Assembly: GCA_937877465.1 (NCBI GenBank)
Contig: CALFIT010000146.1
Coordinates: 1 to 7,629, forward strand
Origin: an uncultured Bacteroidales bacterium
GTDB lineage: Bacteria; Bacteroidota; Bacteroidia; Bacteroidales; F082
Reading direction: 5' to 3'
DNA length: 7,629 nt
Shown here: one piece after another, positions 6,556-7,629 of the stretch
Layout: each line of letters starts with the position of its first letter
Position numbering within the stretch: position 1 is the stretch's first letter
Program-made: the position numbers and the translations under genes
Notes under the pieces: generated by a model
Told to the model about the DNA's origin: nothing
The model's database searches: none
The model's input: only the letters and a program-made list of their open reading frames with translations

Positions 6556-7359
6556 ATGAAATACTCCAATCGAATCCTGAAACTTGCGGTGGTCATGTTG
6601 GCTATGGGCATGGCTTTCGCCTCCTGCGTGCCGCAGAAGAAGATGCTCTATCTGAAAGAAGCCCAAATGGCAACCGAGAGCCAATCGGTCAATTACGTCA
6701 ACGAGCGCAATGCCAGCTACAAGTTACAGCCGGGCGACAATCTCTACATCCGATTCCTCAACATCGTCGACGAGCGCAACGCCGCCACACTCAACGGCGA
6801 ATACACCAACCGCACCACGCAGCTGAGTTCCGATGCCAGCATCTACCTCCAGTCGTACACCTTGGACGAGGAGGGCTGCATCGAGCTGCCCCTGACAGGA
6901 AAGATCGAGCTGAAGAACCTCACCGTCGACGAGGCCAAGGAACGCCTTCAAGCCTCCATCGACAAATATATCAACCAGACGACCATCATCGTGAAGCTGT
7001 CGAACTTCAACCTCACCGTGTTGGGCGAGGTGAGCCGTCCGGGCATGTACAAGGTTTACCAATCGCAAATCAACCTCTTCGAGGCCATCGCCATGGCAGG
7101 CAACATGACCAACTTCGCCAAGAACAGCGAGGTGAGAATCGTCCGCCAAACCGACAACGGCTCCGAAATCGTCACCGTCGACATGGGTGCCGCCGACATC
7201 CTCTCGTCGCCTTATTATTATCTGAAACCCAACGACATCATCTATGTGGAGCCGCTCAAGATTAAGCAATGGGGCTTCACCTCGTTCCCTTATTCGACGG
7301 TCATCTCTGTGCTGTCGCTGGCCTTGACGACCATCACCTTGATACGCAGTCTCAAATAA
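6556..7359 (+). CDS. wza: Polysaccharide export outer-membrane lipoprotein (Wza-like)
   Basis: A 267-residue predicted outer-membrane lipoprotein of the polysaccharide biosynthesis/export family, which forms the outer-membrane exit channel for capsule or exopolysaccharide. The signal peptide ends at lipobox FASC, with C24 the likely lipidated cysteine. The Poly_export domain starts with YKLQPGDNLYIRF (55-67) and runs to about 147, including the GCIELPLTGKIELKNLTVDEA stretch. An SLBB domain follows with LTVLGEVSRPGMYKV (153-167) and a KPNDIIYVEPL motif (224-234). The C-terminal ~20 residues (about 245-264) form a hydrophobic helix, matching the pore helix of Wza. It is shorter than E. coli Wza (~380 residues) because it carries one SLBB domain, which is usual in Bacteroidetes. 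It sits 12 bp after the gldH-like gene and 21 bp before the wzc-like gene, which supports a shared operon. The polymer exported cannot be deduced. Confidence 0.92.
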   Translation: MKYSNRILKLAVVMLAMGMAFASCVPQKKMLYLKEAQMATESQSVNYVNERNASYKLQPGDNLYIRFLNIVDERNAATLNGEYTNRTTQLSSDASIYLQSYTLDEEGCIELPLTGKIELKNLTVDEAKERLQASIDKYINQTTIIVKLSNFNLTVLGEVSRPGMYKVYQSQINLFEAIAMAGNMTNFAKNSEVRIVRQTDNGSEIVTVDMGAADILSSPYYYLKPNDIIYVEPLKIKQWGFTSFPYSTVISVLSLALTTITLIRSLK

Positions 7360-7380
7360 TCACACAGAAAAGCCATCCTT

Positions 7381-7629
7381 ATGCAAAACGAAACCACGTC
7401 GTATAAACCTCAGCAAAGCAACGAGGAACAATCTGTCGACATTAAGCAGTTGATTTACGTTTTCTTGAATCACTGGTATCTTTTTGTCATTTGCGTCGTC
7501 GTCGCTTTGGTGGTCGGTTTCATCATCAATCGTTACTCGACCAATGTTTACCAAACCGCGGGCACCATCATGATCAAAGACGGTCGGTCGGGCTACGACG
7601 CTACCTCCATTATGACCAATATGACTTTT
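7381..7629 (+). CDS. Wzz/Wzc-type polysaccharide chain-length regulator or tyrosine kinase, N-terminal part
   Basis: The first 83 codons of a gene that continues past the window. After a polar cytoplasmic leader of about 20 residues comes VDIKQLIYVFLNHWY and a membrane span (about 33-50), then the periplasmic start with VYQTAGTIMIKD. This is the N-terminal pattern of the Wzz domain in polysaccharide co-polymerases, which control chain length at the inner membrane and contact the Wza channel. Directly downstream of wza, a Wzc-type protein with a C-terminal BY-kinase domain is most likely, but the kinase part is outside the window, so a kinase-less Wzz cannot be excluded. The start ATG at 7381 is 21 bp after the wza stop; no strong ribosome binding site is seen. 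Confidence 0.85.
   Translation, partial: MQNETTSYKPQQSNEEQSVDIKQLIYVFLNHWYLFVICVVVALVVGFIINRYSTNVYQTAGTIMIKDGRSGYDATSIMTNMTF

Noticed and set aside
5920..6684. A 255-codon upstream extension of the mrdA frame on the minus strand, giving an apparent 875-residue protein
   Set aside because: It is antisense to the gldH-like gene and to the start of wza, has no PBP-like sequence, and passes the promoter box; the MRKK start at 5919 gives the normal PBP2 N-terminus. The open frame is a codon-bias shadow.
1..7629. CRISPR array, tRNA, rRNA, insertion sequence or riboswitch
   Set aside because: I saw no regularly spaced repeats, no tRNA-like cloverleaf, no transposase and no gap over 300 bases that could hold a large RNA element; the longest gap is 159 bp.

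Overview
Most of this window (about position 696 to the end) reads as chromosomal DNA of a fairly GC-rich member of the Bacteroidales. The signs are TAnnTTTG-type -7 promoter boxes close to start codons, a lack of strong Shine-Dalgarno sequences, a GldH-family lipoprotein, and Bacteroidetes-style PBP2, RodA and polysaccharide-export proteins. The first ~700 bases look different. They encode a periplasmic solute-binding-type sensor domain of a kind common in Firmicutes signalling proteins, with AGG/CGG arginine and ATA isoleucine codons that the rest of the window rarely uses. They stop abruptly inside what becomes the C-terminal part of a GDP-L-fucose synthase gene. The simplest reading is a chimeric contig joint near 695-704; a real recombination that truncated fcl cannot be excluded from sequence alone.

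Layout: (1) 2-799, partial foreign-looking sensor-domain ORF. (2) 696-1091, 3' part of fcl, whose upstream part is missing. (3) 1160-2794, complete adenine deaminase gene (ade) with its own promoter. (4) On the minus strand, 5919 down to 2789, the cell-elongation pair PBP2 (mrdA) and RodA (mrdB/rodA), joined by an ATGA start/stop overlap; the rodA 3' end overlaps the convergent ade 3' end by 6 bp. (5) 5920-6078, a compact divergent promoter region. (6) On the plus strand from 6079, a GldH-like lipoprotein gene, a Wza-type outer-membrane polysaccharide export lipoprotein gene, and the start of a Wzz/Wzc-type inner-membrane chain-length regulator or tyrosine kinase, in tight tandem and running off the window.

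Functionally the right side is about the envelope: a septum-independent peptidoglycan synthase (a RodA glycosyltransferase with a PBP2 transpeptidase) faces an export operon for a capsule or exopolysaccharide. The fcl fragment would make GDP-fucose, a precursor for such surface glycans, but it is separated from the export genes. Adenine deaminase is a purine-salvage enzyme and is probably an unrelated neighbour. I do not see a clearly new biological system. The points most worth checking are the joint near position 700, the linkage of a gldH-like gene to polysaccharide export, and the very short predicted leaders at all three promoters.
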